Shown: positions 14,114 through 26,018 of the stretch, one piece after another
Position numbering within the stretch: position 1 is the stretch's first letter
Layout of the letters: each line of letters opens with the position of its first letter
Assembly: GCA_964019425.1 (NCBI GenBank)
Contig: OZ025783.1
Coordinates: forward strand, 806,001-870,000
Reading direction: 5' to 3'
Source of the DNA: Flectonema sp. DT1601
Lineage: Eukaryota > Euglenozoa > Diplonemea > Diplonemida > Diplonemidae
DNA: 64,000 bases
Position numbers and translations under genes: made by a program
Notes under the pieces: generated by a model
Told to the model about the DNA's origin: nothing
The model's database searches: none
What the model saw: only the letters and a program-made list of their open reading frames with translations

Positions 14114-17061
14114 AAAAGATAAAAATAACCCGCTACAATAGCTAATACTAACTAGGACGGTATTGATTGATTATTTTTTTGTTTGGAAATACTTTCCAAA
14201 AAAAAAAAAAAAAACATAACTGATAAATATTTTTGTTAGTTACTATTCAGTGAGCTGAATGCTACTTGATTTTTTCACTTACGTTATCTTTTTATTCTAA
14301 ATGTACGTTTTATATACTCTTATTGCTTTCAAATAGCATGTAAACTCGTTGATTTTCTTTTTATGATTTCTATCAGCGTATGAGTTATTCTTTTTTCTTT
14401 CTTTTTTTTTCATGCACTAGCAAAGCCATTAAAGCTGTTGTTTTTATGCATCACGTAGCAGAGAACTTGCTGTACAGTGGTATGTGCCTTGTTGATTGAG
14501 TCAATCGTGTTTAGTCGAGATTGGCCTAACTTAGTTCGTTAAGCCCTGGTGCTGTTTGGCATTTTTTTGTGGTAAATTATTATTATTTTCTTGTTTTGCA
14601 GTTGGAAGAGAAAGCAGAAAGTCTCTGTCTTTCTCAACCACTATAGTGATATATTTTGTGCTCTCCTCTTCATAGTCTCCATGCGTTTTCTTCTGATGTT
14701 TATCTTAGTTTTTTTTTTAATTTTTTTTTTAAAGTCTTTCTAATTTGTTCTCTGGTGGTCAAAGCTGTATCTTTCCCTGGGAACAGGGCTATTAATTTAC
14801 TTTGGTTTAGTTACTGATTGCAGCTTAAGTTGCAACTATAGAATTTTCACAAGACTCTAGCGGTAGCCCTGCATTTTTAGGATGACAGTCCTTTGACTTC
14901 TTTTTTTTAATAAAATATAATTCTTTCCTTTCTGAACTGAAGTGTAAATAATTCCATTCAGTTTCTTTCTTTAGTTTTATTCTTCTCCTTCTTCTTCTTG
15001 TATGAAGCAAACGCCGAACCCTTAGTTAATAATAATCTTGGGCGGTATTTGTGAGAAATCACAGTGTCAAGTGTTATACTCTCGTGGTTAGATCCTTGCT
15101 CGACTTTACAAGTCATCCATAAATACTTGCTCTGTGCTGTTGTAGAGAGCAAAGTCTAATGTGGGATGTCAAGCGAAGTCTGTATGGTGTGCAGGGCAAT
15201 ACATGTGTGTATTGGATTAAAAATTGGTTAAAATTAAAGCAACTGAGGTACCTTGAAACGGAACGTGTTGCAGTCATGTGACACGGATACTGACTGAGTT
15301 TCTCTCTTGCTGAACTCTCTCACAGTCGGAATTATAAGTTTTTTATATCTACATCCTTATCCTACTTAGCCTCCTTTCTACTCTCAACCGCGTGAGTTGG
15401 GGAAACAGTTTACGTTCCGACGTCAGTCATTCTTTCTCCACCTCTATAGCGGCTTGTTCGCTTTATGGTGTGGCTCCCAACTGGTGAACCCAACAATGAA
15501 GCAGGGGGTAATTCTCCTCCATTATATCTCCAGAATAATCCTCCTATTATCCCCTTTTTTCCCCCTCTAAGTTACAATAAAGAAGAGCGCATCATTTAAC
15601 AAATAAACACTAACAAACAAGAAAAAAAAAAGTGGAGAAGACGAATTAGTGTCTGCTTTACGCCAGCTGGGTGATGTAATTAATCCAGCCTTGGCTGATA
15701 GTGCTCTTGTATGACATTTTTTCTCTCCTTAACACCCACGGATAATTAAAGGTCGTGGAGATAAAACAATAAGCTGGCCTGTAGCGCTGCTTACATAATC
15801 AACCTTTGTAAAAAAGAAAACTGTGTCATAATTACTGGAGTAAGAAAATATTCCTTTGCTGGCTCTCTTTGAATTTTTTTTCCCCACTCTTTTTTTTTCT
15901 TCTTTTTCTGGCTGACTAAATGGTTAATTTATGTCTCCTATTCTCTCAAGTGAGAATTTTAGGGATATAATACTGCTAACTAATAACGCAAACAAAACAA
16001 ATAAATAAAAGCACTAAAATAAAAAAATTACCCTTGAAGGCGTTGTTATTTGTCTGCTAAGCGGATAAAGGAACTCCCTGGGTAAGTGATCCTGATCAAT
16101 ATGTTATTAGTTGTCAGCATCTTTCCTTTACTTCTTTTTCTCAGTATTTTTAATATCTCTCTTCTTTGTTGTCTGGCATTATTTATACCTGTCCTTTGCA
16201 CGTGTAAGTGGTGACTTGCTGTTGAAAATATGAGTCCGAGTATCCTGAGATAGTTTTTAAAAAAAGAATCATCTAAACCGTTCAAGGTGGCATATTGAAA
16301 AGTGAGAAGACCAAAAACCCTTTCTAACATTTGTACACACACTAGCTGATTTCCTTGTCGGATTTGAAATTTCGCTTTGATTCATAAAGGGAATTACTTA
16401 CTTCAAGCACAACCAAATCTGTAGTCTCCTGCAATTATTATTAAAACATGGTTTATGTGATGCTGTCTTCTCAAGCAGCTCTGCTGTTTATTTGCGTGAT
16501 TAGTTTTTCTAAAGTTTGCAAAATTATGACTGCGACAAATCTTAGATTTTCCTCTCGCAACTATGACGTCCCAAGTGGTAGCATAAGCGTTAGTAATTAT
16601 CATTTATTTTTCATTCAGTATTTTCTTAGTTTTATTATTTATTTTTACTCTATAATGCTTCATCATTCTTTTTCTCTTTCCTTTTATTTATTTCTGAAAC
16701 TTCGGTGTCGTTCTCCACGTAGTTGGGTGCCTTGATAATCAATACATCGATTTGTAAAAATTGTTCTACCCTATTGTGGTAGAGTCTCACAGATGTGTAG
16801 TATCGAATGTCTGGTATCAATGTCATTTAAGATTGGAGATAGACTTCCCCGAATGATAGTCGGTAATGGTCGAGAACCCCAATTGATTTTATTGAGAGTC
16901 CTTAAGTCTCCTTTCAGTTTTGTGCTGCTTAGGTTCCTTACCTCAAGCCTTCGAATCAAAGAAAAAAAGAAAAATAAAATTGTTATTACCATTTTTTATT
17001 ATTTTTTTCCCCCCGTCACTGCCTTTTTGTCCTTTTGCTCGATTATTGTTTTTTTTTGTCT

Positions 17062-17090
17062 GATGGATTATATCTTTGATATAATCCATC
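17062..17090. repeat. Perfect 13-bp hairpin with 3-nt loop
   Basis: Arms gatggattatatc (17062-17074) and its exact complement (17078-17090) flank a TTT loop. A T run lies just upstream. Function unknown; it could be the end of a small RNA or a cruciform. Confidence 0.75.
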
Positions 17091-19297
17091 TAAGCAACCT
17101 TCGAAGTCGGAAGAATTATCTCGCTTGTTGGTTGGGAATGGGAAACCACCAAACCTCAGCTTTGGTGTTGAGTTGAGTGAGAGAATTGGGTTCTGTTAAA
17201 TGCAGAACTTGTAACCCTTATCTAATCTTGTTAGATTGGAGGTCATTGATCGATTTCGTAGTTTAAAAACTTGTACTTGCACCCATCGCAGGCTTGCGTT
17301 GATGTTTCATTTCGATTCGCAGCTCAACTGGGATGCAAAAAAAAATAGCTTTACTGTCACAATAGCCCCTGAGTTATTTAAACCAATGTGAATAATTCAC
17401 AGGTACAGCAAACAGTACTGTGGAATGGCTGAATACTTAAAACTGATTTTGTTTGCACATCCTTAACGAGCGAGTTCCTCCTCTGAACCTTTTTGTTTTA
17501 GTTTTTCCTTGATTTCCCTAAATACTTGCCACTTGAAGTCGTCTTGTCTGTTTTCGTGAATGAAACCTTTATCTTCATAAACTTCTTTTCAACTTTGGAA
17601 AAGACAGTCGACTGTCAGCTCACATTGGTGTGGCTTTGATTTTCTTCGTTGTAGTTTCCGAGCTCGATATCTTCTCATGCAGCTTTGGCATCTGAACTTT
17701 TTCCTCATTGTAGCACATGTTTCCTTATCCAAACATTTCGAGGTATCCCATCATAATATTTCTTCTTCAAAAGATGCAAACATTCGCGTGTTAAAAATAT
17801 TATAGCTAACGCACAGTCGCATGGTGCATATTGTAAGTCTGCTTTTTCTTTATTTATTTCCCCCCTTTTTTTTCTGTTATCTTAATATAATTATTCTTCA
17901 TTTATTGAATACTCATTAAGTGATTTGCTACTCTAGTCTCGCACATTGTTTTTGCCTTTTCTTTTGTTTCGATTCGAATTAAATACTGCTGTAGTGGTGT
18001 TGTAAATGCTTTTATAGTGTCATGTTGTTGGGGTTAGCCAATGCAATATTGTTCTCTACGCTGCTGTTGCAGCTTACCTGTGTTGACGAAAACAGGAGAC
18101 CCCCAAGATAAGAAGTGGTAGCTACGACATGAGTACTTCCAAGTCGCGCCACATGAGTCTCCCACTCTCAGTAGCAAACAGATGTAGTGTACCTATCCCT
18201 TGCAACTTTTTGGATTTCAAATTCATATTTATCTCTTGGCTTCTTACTGCTCGTTACTATATTTCCTTTTGTATTTTTGTACATTTCACGTGTATTCGCT
18301 TTGCTTGAAGGAATTATATTCAAAAAGAAAAAAGAAAAAAAAGACTGCGCACATGTTTGTTTGGAACTTAAGAGAAATATCTGAAAGGGCACTTCAAAAT
18401 TGTTGTGTTTTCTCACGGGTAGATGCCTTGCCACTTTCTATAGTTTAGTTTATGTTATCGTTGCAACACTGGCCTCTCTGTTGCTTACGAAGTACAAAGA
18501 GTTGGTCCTCTTTTGAAGCGTTAGTGCATTCGAACCGTCGAAGGACAAATCTCTTTGCGAGTTCGTTTCTTGTTGGCATTCGTTGTCGCCAATTGTGTTT
18601 TCCGTTCATATTTACAGCTATTGTGGGAATGGGACACCCATGCTCACAAAGTAATTATTCCTTTCCCCGCTGGCGCTATTTCATTTTATTACTTTTTTGC
18701 GCTTGGTTGAGAAGTATTTCATATTTGTGGCTGCTCTTTGGCGCCTTAGTCCATTTGTGATCGCACTATTCGGTGTGTTCTCACTTACTGGGCGTTTCAC
18801 TCTTTCCCACTTAATGGCTCTGCCAGTAGGTAGTACCTTGGTGCCCGAGGCCTTTCGGCATTTAGGGATAAGTACATTACTAATAAAATGTGTGAGAGAA
18901 AATGAGTGAGTACGCTAGCCTAGAGCCTTTTCTTTTCAAGTAGAAATCCAAGAAAAAGCAACTGCTTCGCAGTACATGCGATAGGGTTGTTTTTTTGAGA
19001 GCTTTAGTTGAGTCTAATCGCGCGTTGTTTTTTTTTTCCTCCGTAAATATTCCCCTGCCCCCTTTTTTTGATCATTTTCCCGTTCCCTTCATTTCTGTCT
19101 TTCTCGGCACTCCAATTATTTGTTCACCATCAGTGTTACTATTTAAGCTGGGATGTGTCGTGTTGCTTTAGTCTAGTTTTTCGCTTCCCATCCGGAATCA
19201 CTTACTACTATTTTATAATAATTGCTTCCCCTTGGCAATGTTGTTTTATTTATTTTATCCCTCCTTCGCTTCTCCCTTTTTTTAATTTTTTTTTTTT

Positions 19298-19395
19298 ATA
19301 CCTACAAACCCATTGTTCGGTAGAAAGAGAATTGTGGCGGCGTAACTAACCTATTCCTTTATTAGGATTTTGTACTGGTTGCGCACAATTAAAAA
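19298..19395. repeat. Dispersed repeat A, copy 1
   Basis: About 95 bp shared with 44510-44605. Both copies follow a T run, then read tacaaaccca, a ttgttcggtagaaagagaat core and a ttcctttattag block. Read on the minus strand it is a short element ending in poly(A), as a SINE-like retroposon would. Read on the plus strand, 19344-19377 starts AACTAAC and ends TGTACTG before a GT, which loosely recalls a kinetoplastid spliced leader. Confidence 0.75.
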
Positions 19396-22300
19396 ATAAA
19401 AGGAAGCTTTTATTTCTGCAAAATGCTTTTTTCTGTATATTTTGCTGCTAAGTTCACTTTACAAAAAGGGTCGTTGGAATTTGTTATTTTATATGCATAA
19501 CGGCGTTAAACTAATAATGTAGGGGAGCTATTAATCTGAGTAAGTGAAATTATCTTTTTTTATTCCCATTTTCTTTTTGTGTAGCTACCCTTTTCCCTTG
19601 AATAAAAATGCGAGCCATTCAGTTTCCCCTCCCATTTTTTTTTTTTTTTTTTTTGATTCTTTCTTATTATTCAACGAGGCAATGTGTTGTTAAATAACTA
19701 GAAAGGTTTGATGGGCGCTGGCGAAAGATTGTTTCTATGACCGATATCGCCTCTTTTTAGTAAATAAATCTGATATTCCTGTCCCCTGTTTTTCTCCAGG
19801 AGTATGTTGTAGTTTAAACCTTTTGATTAGTAACAAACTAACTAATACTCTTACTTTGTGACATGTACATTGCTATGCAGCAAAACCTTCCTGCATTGTG
19901 AATTTTGTCTTCCTTTCCTGTCTAACTGCTTGCATTTGTGATTGACGTTGGGTTGGGGAAGAATATAAGGTGATGCGTTTTTGGTAACATCTCAGGCTAA
20001 GTTCATGAAGAAAAGAAATGCTTTCTGATTGCCGGACTGCTTGTTTGTCAATCTAACCTATGAGGTGAAATGAAAAAAGAAATTCTCACCCAAAAAGTGT
20101 CGAACAACAAGTCATAAATGAAACGAGCAACAGCGTACACGTATCAGTGCTTTACATATGTTAAGCTCTTTGAACTTTCATTTCCGTCAGTTTTATGCCT
20201 GACCTTTCAGTGGTTCCATCTGGTACTCATTATAGCTATTAATGGCGGATTTTGCTTTTCTTTCTTAACTCGTGTTGACTGATTCATTCTAACTTTCTCA
20301 CTTTACGAATGGATCGCTCTCTGAGAAAGCGATCGGAAGTGCTTCTTTCCGAGAAACTTGAATGAGCCGCTACCATAAATATCACAAAGAAGTACACAAA
20401 TATCGTCCGAATGTGAGGAATAGTCAGATAGTTGCCACGAGCCATTTTATTGTCTCGGCAGCAAAATTTGTTTGGCGGGCAAACAGCTTCTCCATGTGAC
20501 CTTACACCCAAATTCTGCTTAATATTATTAGCCTTCATGTTCGAAACTCAGTATGCAGAAGTGTTTCTTAACAGCTGCTTTGATTTTACATGCGGGCTTA
20601 TTTACGATCATTTCATTAGTGGAACACAAGCAACGTCAATGTGTCAGTAGATAACAATCCCGTTGTCATTTATTTTTTTCGTTGCTTTTTCTAAAGTCAA
20701 CTTGTGTACGATAACGGATTTGCCTTTTTTTTTGTGTTTTTGGCCCTAAGAAGTCGTTTGCTGATGGTTGAATGGTATTGAATGCTCTAAGAGGAAACCG
20801 CAAACTATTGGAGAAGATAATAGGCCCGGGCAACCAAACAGTTTTTTTTTTCCTTTGCGAGTGTAAAAATCGAAGTTATAAGCCACTTACGTCTATCATC
20901 CGTACAATCTGTAAAGAATTTTTGAGGGGATTTATGTTTCGTTAACTATTGCTTTACCATGTTCAATGGCAGCTGGTCTTGTTTTTTTTTTATTGTTCAG
21001 AAAAATGAATAAGCTAAAAACAGCTTTTCCCCCAGTTTTAGCAACAGAGGAAGCCTTGGCACCTGACAGAAGGATTGGCGAAGTCTAACCCCGTCTTGCG
21101 ACCCCACGAGTCGAAGATAGGCGGTTAGGCTTCTTGCAATCAGTCATCTTTAGTGGCACTGCCCTTTCCTTTCACAGCAGATTTTTGGTTTCCTGTCATT
21201 TAATGTCATCGGAACGAGGGACATATTTGTTCTTTTTTTAAATTTTTTTGTTTTGTTTTTTACGTACAACACATTTTTAGGAGTCAAGAGAAAGTTGCTG
21301 ACAGCGAGAATCCAATCCGTGGAGCAAAACGATTCATTCCGTTGGACAAATATTTTCCGCTTTGCACGAGTAGTTTATGCACTTCTAATCCATTTTTTTC
21401 CCTAATCCCAAACCCTATTTTGCGACAATTAAACATTTCAATATTTTACAAGGATGGCGAATCTCGTCTTTGATTTCCGTGCCGCGTATCTTGTATTCCT
21501 AGATACTTTAAGAGGCCGCATGGGAGTAGTGCCTTCCTTTCGTTTTTTTCCTCCACAATGTTAACAGTGTGCTTTGGTTGGTTATACTGTCGGTAAACTC
21601 AACGCATCGTCCTTGTGGGATGGACGGAAATGCTTCTTCCCATTTCTGAAACAAGTCATGGCGATAATTCTTTTTCAGCTTATCACTCTATAGTTACCAA
21701 TCTAGTGATTGTGAATAACTGTGGAGTTGATATCTGTTAGAGACTGCTGACAACGGGAATGGGGGAAAAAAAGAGAAAAGAAAAAAAAAAGAAAAACGTA
21801 CAACAAGAATCCCTTGCAACTGCAGGGGAAACGAGTAACAGCGAAAGATAAGAGAGGAAAGTAAAAACAAGCCGGAATTCTGGTGCTTATCAACCACAGT
21901 GCAACCTGTATTGTATTAGAAGTCTTGCAGGCAATTAGTGTGCAAGGACTCAGTACACAAGGAGCTCGGTTGTTGTGGTCATTTGATTGGTATAATATTG
22001 TGTGAATTCACTGTCGTGACTTTTTATATTGTCTTCGCTGTTTTCTTAATATGATTTTTTTTTTCCCCTCCCTTTTTGTTTCATTCTTTCTCTCAAAAGG
22101 CCAATCCGCCATAAAGAAAGAATTCATCGTAGTTCTTCTCATACTGCCACTAACATCCTTATTTCCCGGTAAGCAAAACTAGAAGAAATTGTTGATTTAG
22201 CGGTGAGAAGAATAATAGGTTTTGCCGTGCATCTTGTTATGTATCAAGAGAGCAGTTAAACCGTTGCCAGATTCATAGTATTTGCTTGGATTGCTTATGA

Positions 22301-24137
22301 AGGGTACTTTCTTAAAATGCAAGCCAATATCGTACGCGCTATCCCCATTGGGACAATATTACAAAAAAAAAAAAAAAAAAAAAAAAACTTAAAAATCGTT
22401 ATAACACTACCCCCGCATTTTTCGTTGTAGAACTGTCTTGCAAGTTCTTGTGTTGGAACGGGGGGTAGAAAATATTTAGTTTTGTTTGCTTTTTTCCTCT
22501 CAAGGAAGAACGTCGACGGATATTCATGCAGAACTTGCAATTTTAAAAAAAAGAAAATCGGGAAAAAAATCTTTTTTCTTCTGAAAACCTCTCTTGATAG
22601 TATAGTATAATTTACCATTATTTATATTTTTTTATGTGAAGATCCTTTTTTTTTGTGCGTGTTTTTTTTTTTTCTATTTTATGTTATCCTTGTTATTTTT
22701 TCTTCCCGTAGCAACGTGAAGGCTCTACTAACAGACCTATTCTATTATGCAGAGATTTGTTGGCAACTCGCAAAATTCATGCTTTTGGCTGTACCTTGTG
22801 ATTTACTTTGGTCAACAAGAAAGCTAAACCTGGTCTGAAAACTTTTGGTGGGAGGATCAACTCAAAAAAACAACGAGAAATAAAATAGTAAACTGACGCA
22901 TTTGGTGTTGCTTCAGCAATGACAAAATTAAAAAAAAAAAATATTTTAGTTCATCATATTATGGTTAACAACTAAGTAGATATTGATCGAGCTGTTCGAA
23001 TCCAGTTTCATCGCCTTTTAGCTACCTTTCCCGCCCTTTTGCGATATTGCAGTGATCCCTATTAACCAAATTTATTACCAACCATTTTATCCAATATTCT
23101 CCTAGATTGGGCAAATCTATTGCCCCAACAAATACCGTTACAACAAGAAACAAGCACCTGATTGCCAAAAGCTGACTTTTATCTGCTCAGGTAGTTTGCT
23201 AAGAACGAAAAAAAAAAGCAGAAAAAAAAAAAAAAAAAAGGGCTGGAGTGAAAAAAAAAAAGTAAAATTAAACTGTTGCAAGTATCAACAGGCAACCATG
23301 TAGCGCTAAGCCCGGTTCTTTATTACCTAAATGAAAGAATGTTGCAAGGAAACCTAAAATTACATGTCTGACTGGATACAACGCTACCAACACATGTATC
23401 TAAGATGCGATTGCATCAACAAAAAAAAAAGAATAATAAAAAAAAAATAAAAAAAAAAAAGAGTGAAAAAAAAAAAAAAATTAAATTAAATTAAACAAGA
23501 TGATGATGAAAAAAGAACTAATATGACCAGTTTTTTTTTTTTTTTAAAACTACTTATTTTATTTGTCGAAATTTGGAGCGACGCGTAAATGTAATAAGCA
23601 CTTCTTCACGCGCCTTGTGCAGCGTTGCAAACCCGGCAATCTTTGAAGAGCACTATAGAGATAATACTCCGTTTGTTGTTTGTTTGTATGCATCGCCAAG
23701 AAACCGAACCCTCCTTTCGTTCACCTGAAAGATTGCGAACGGTTCATAATATTTTCGAAAAGGAAAAAAAAGAAAAAGTTTCAGGAATTTAGAAAAGAAA
23801 AGAATTAAAAAAAAAAACGACCAAGAGATACCAGAAGGGTGAATAGTATCCAATCATCTACCAATTTGACTTAGTTACGAAAAACTTGGTTAAATTGCCG
23901 CGGCATTCGACCAACGGAACGAACAGCACCTCTCAACTGAAACGAAAAGGTTGCGGGGGAAAAAAAAAAAAAAAGAAAGAAAGAAAACTGATTTTGATTT
24001 CTTGTTCGCACCAAGCTGCGTAAAGGTATTTGTGTAATTATAGAACTGTTTTATATAACTTTATTGTTTTTAGACAGGAACACATACAAATCAATGTGTT
24101 AAGCTAAGCCCACAGGGTTTATAAATTCTTGTGGAAC

Positions 24138-24209
24138 AAATCAACTGTAAGCCCCCTATTAGCCCCTAATAGCAAATCAACTGTAAGCCCCCTATTAGCT
24201 CCTAATAGC
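24138..24209 (+). repeat. 36-bp tandem duplication in ELO 5' leader
   Basis: Two copies of a 36-bp unit (24138-24173 and 24174-24209) differ at one base (C/T). A partial third unit follows and runs into the ELO start codon. The unit is a multiple of three, so the reading frame stays open, but there is no upstream ATG in that frame. It is treated as 5'UTR. Confidence 0.85.
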
Positions 24210-24221
24210 AAATCAAAAAAA

Positions 24222-25058
24222 ATGGAAAATTTAGATGTCGAGCTAATGATGATGAAGGGTGTAGATTTTGTTGAGAACTTTGATTGTCATCCATCATTTG
24301 AGTGGGTGAAAGGTAATCAAATGGTACCTTGTGTTACAGTGGCGGGGTACTTGGTGATTGTAATTCTTTACAAGTCCCTTGGATTAGAAGGAAAAGGATT
24401 TCAGGGATCGTTTGCAAAATTATTACAATTCTTTTGGAATTCGATGCTTGCAGTTTTTAGTTGTGCTGGCGCTGCTGTTTGTATTCCCTACTTGTTCGAT
24501 ACGATGAAGAGAACATCACTTGCGACTATTATATGCAGTGACTCAGGAATGTGGGAAGGATCAAATGCTTCTTGTTATGGTGCGATGGGATTCTTTATGA
24601 CAGCTTTCATGTTTTCAAAGTTCCCTGAACTTGGTGACACATTTCTTCTGATGTTGATGGGTCGTAAAGTAGTAGTACTTCAGTGGTATCATCACGCAAC
24701 TGTTTTACTTTACTGTTGGTTTGCATACGCAACAGCTACTCCCAACGCAATGCTATTTGGAACTTTAAACTATATTGTTCATTCAGTGATGTATACGTAC
24801 TTTGCTGTTTCCTGCTACTCCGGAATCCTCTCTCCGATCAGAAAACTAATTACTCTTCTGCAATTGTCACAGATGGCAATCGGTCTTGCCCTTAACGTGT
24901 ACACTTATTACCTCGTTCAGAATGGTACTTGTTCGGAGACATATTCACCAACATACTTCATGGCTTGTAGTATGTTGTACGCATCTTACTTTGTGTTGTT
25001 TCTGAAACTCTACCTTGACAACTCGAAGAGAGGAAACCGAAAAAACAAGAAAGAATAA
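24222..25058 (+). CDS. ELO-family fatty acid elongase (3-ketoacyl-CoA synthase)
   Basis: A 278-residue multi-spanning ER membrane protein. The ELO family condenses malonyl-CoA with a long-chain acyl-CoA, the first step of microsomal fatty acid elongation. Visible signatures are KFPELGDT (residues 133-140), the catalytic histidine box QWYHHAT (154-160) and NYIVHSVMYTYF (183-194). Length is normal for the family. The first position of the HxxHH box is Gln, a variant known in some elongases of lower eukaryotes. A basic C-terminus (KRGNRKNKKE) could act as an ER-retrieval signal. The start is the first ATG in frame. Candidate 3' splice acceptors lie upstream near 24073-24078 and 24115, before the tandem-duplicated leader. 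Single exon. Substrate chain length cannot be told from sequence. Confidence 0.95.
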   Translation: MENLDVELMMMKGVDFVENFDCHPSFEWVKGNQMVPCVTVAGYLVIVILYKSLGLEGKGFQGSFAKLLQFFWNSMLAVFSCAGAAVCIPYLFDTMKRTSLATIICSDSGMWEGSNASCYGAMGFFMTAFMFSKFPELGDTFLLMLMGRKVVVLQWYHHATVLLYCWFAYATATPNAMLFGTLNYIVHSVMYTYFAVSCYSGILSPIRKLITLLQLSQMAIGLALNVYTYYLVQNGTCSETYSPTYFMACSMLYASYFVLFLKLYLDNSKRGNRKNKKE

Positions 25059-25313
25059 GATCACCTGTTTGTCTCTCTTTTAGTTTCAGATTAGAAATAT
25101 AAAGGAAATCTTTTTCTAGTGCTCCCTTGCTCTCGACATCGGATCATTGAGAACCGAGACATTAATGTACTTGAAGAGAATGCTGCTTTGCAGTGTGAAT
25201 GTTACTCAACTCTTCACAGGTGAAGTTACTACGACAATTGGTAACTAAGTTAATAGGTAAGATTATTTTTTTGAACCGACAGCATATTATTACTAATTAT
25301 CATCTATCCAGTA

Positions 25314-26018
25314 ATGCAAGATGACGATACAGAGATTGAATGCAGGATTTGTCGGGACACAGAAGGAGAAATGGTGTCACCCTGCTTGTGTAGAGGAAGT
25401 ATGGAGTACGTACATGAGAAGTGTATGTACGAGTGGGTAAAGACAAAATGGAGAAGTCATGGAACGTACGGTAAATGTGAAGTTTGTCAACAACCAATAG
25501 AATTTGTTGTTGGAGGGTTGGACTTCTTTCTGTTTCCATATAACGAAACATCGAGAGCACCAGGTGAGAGTTCTCTAGCAGCAATTCTCGTTGTTTCTGT
25601 ATTGGCATCAACTACTGGATTCCTTATTAGTACAGTCAGTGAGTTGATTGATACAAATCTGTGGAGTGTAGTCGTTCGATGGATATTATCGCCAATCGTT
25701 GTTGGTGTTAAGTTTTTATTTTTTTATCTTTGGTGGCGCGACTCGCAACCTCCTTTGCTCGTTAGACTGCTGTGTAAGATATTCAACATATTTACAACAC
25801 TTGGGGAGGTGACTGTCATCTCATTCTTGACTAGTACTCAGATTACATGCGCGTCATTTGTTGACAGATCGACTCACCCAACGGAATTTCGAATTCTGAT
25901 GTTATTCTCAACTGTCTTAAACTACACTGCAATCGCCCTTCTTTTGAGAAGAGCAATTCTCAGCATGCATCGTCATGAAATTACGAGCGCCTCCAAGAGG
26001 AAACTCAAAAGGAGTTGA
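25314..26018 (+). CDS. RING-CH (MARCH-type) membrane E3 ubiquitin ligase
   Basis: A 234-residue protein with an N-terminal RING-CH zinc finger: C10-x2-C13, C24-x-C26, H34-x2-C37, C55-x2-C58. This matches the C4HC3 pattern of MARCH ligases, which ubiquitinate membrane proteins. Hydrophobic segments at roughly residues 83-108, 119-143, 146-180 and 191-213 suggest about four membrane spans, placing the finger in the cytosol. The conserved tryptophan of the family (EWVKTKW) follows the finger. The ATG lies 2 nt after an AG preceded by catctatcc, a candidate splice acceptor at 25310-25311. Single exon, 255 bp downstream of the elongase. The target is unknown. Confidence 0.9.
   Translation: MQDDDTEIECRICRDTEGEMVSPCLCRGSMEYVHEKCMYEWVKTKWRSHGTYGKCEVCQQPIEFVVGGLDFFLFPYNETSRAPGESSLAAILVVSVLASTTGFLISTVSELIDTNLWSVVVRWILSPIVVGVKFLFFYLWWRDSQPPLLVRLLCKIFNIFTTLGEVTVISFLTSTQITCASFVDRSTHPTEFRILMLFSTVLNYTAIALLLRRAILSMHRHEITSASKRKLKRS

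Larger units (their letters stand above)
1..24221. other. 24 kb gene-free, homopolymer-rich region
   Basis: No open frame here shows a recognisable domain, sensible protein composition or splice-linked continuation. All frames are short (about 130 codons at most) and many are just translated poly(T) or poly(A). The DNA is AT-rich, with dozens of A or T runs of 10-30 nt, one C run and one G run. It holds single copies of three dispersed repeats whose partners lie at 44-51 kb, and two perfect hairpins. It ends at the first gene of a one-directional array. It could be a transcription start domain, a strand-switch region, a centromere-like or subtelomeric tract, or repeat-rich intergenic DNA. No telomeric repeat is seen. 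Long non-coding RNAs or unusual genes cannot be excluded. Confidence 0.75.

Noticed and set aside
22990-23010. tRNA B-box-like gttcgaatcc
   Set aside because: Stem bases do not pair and no tRNA fold could be drawn.
25322-25334. U6 snRNA-like acgatacagag
   Set aside because: It lies inside the RING-CH coding sequence and the rest of U6 is absent.
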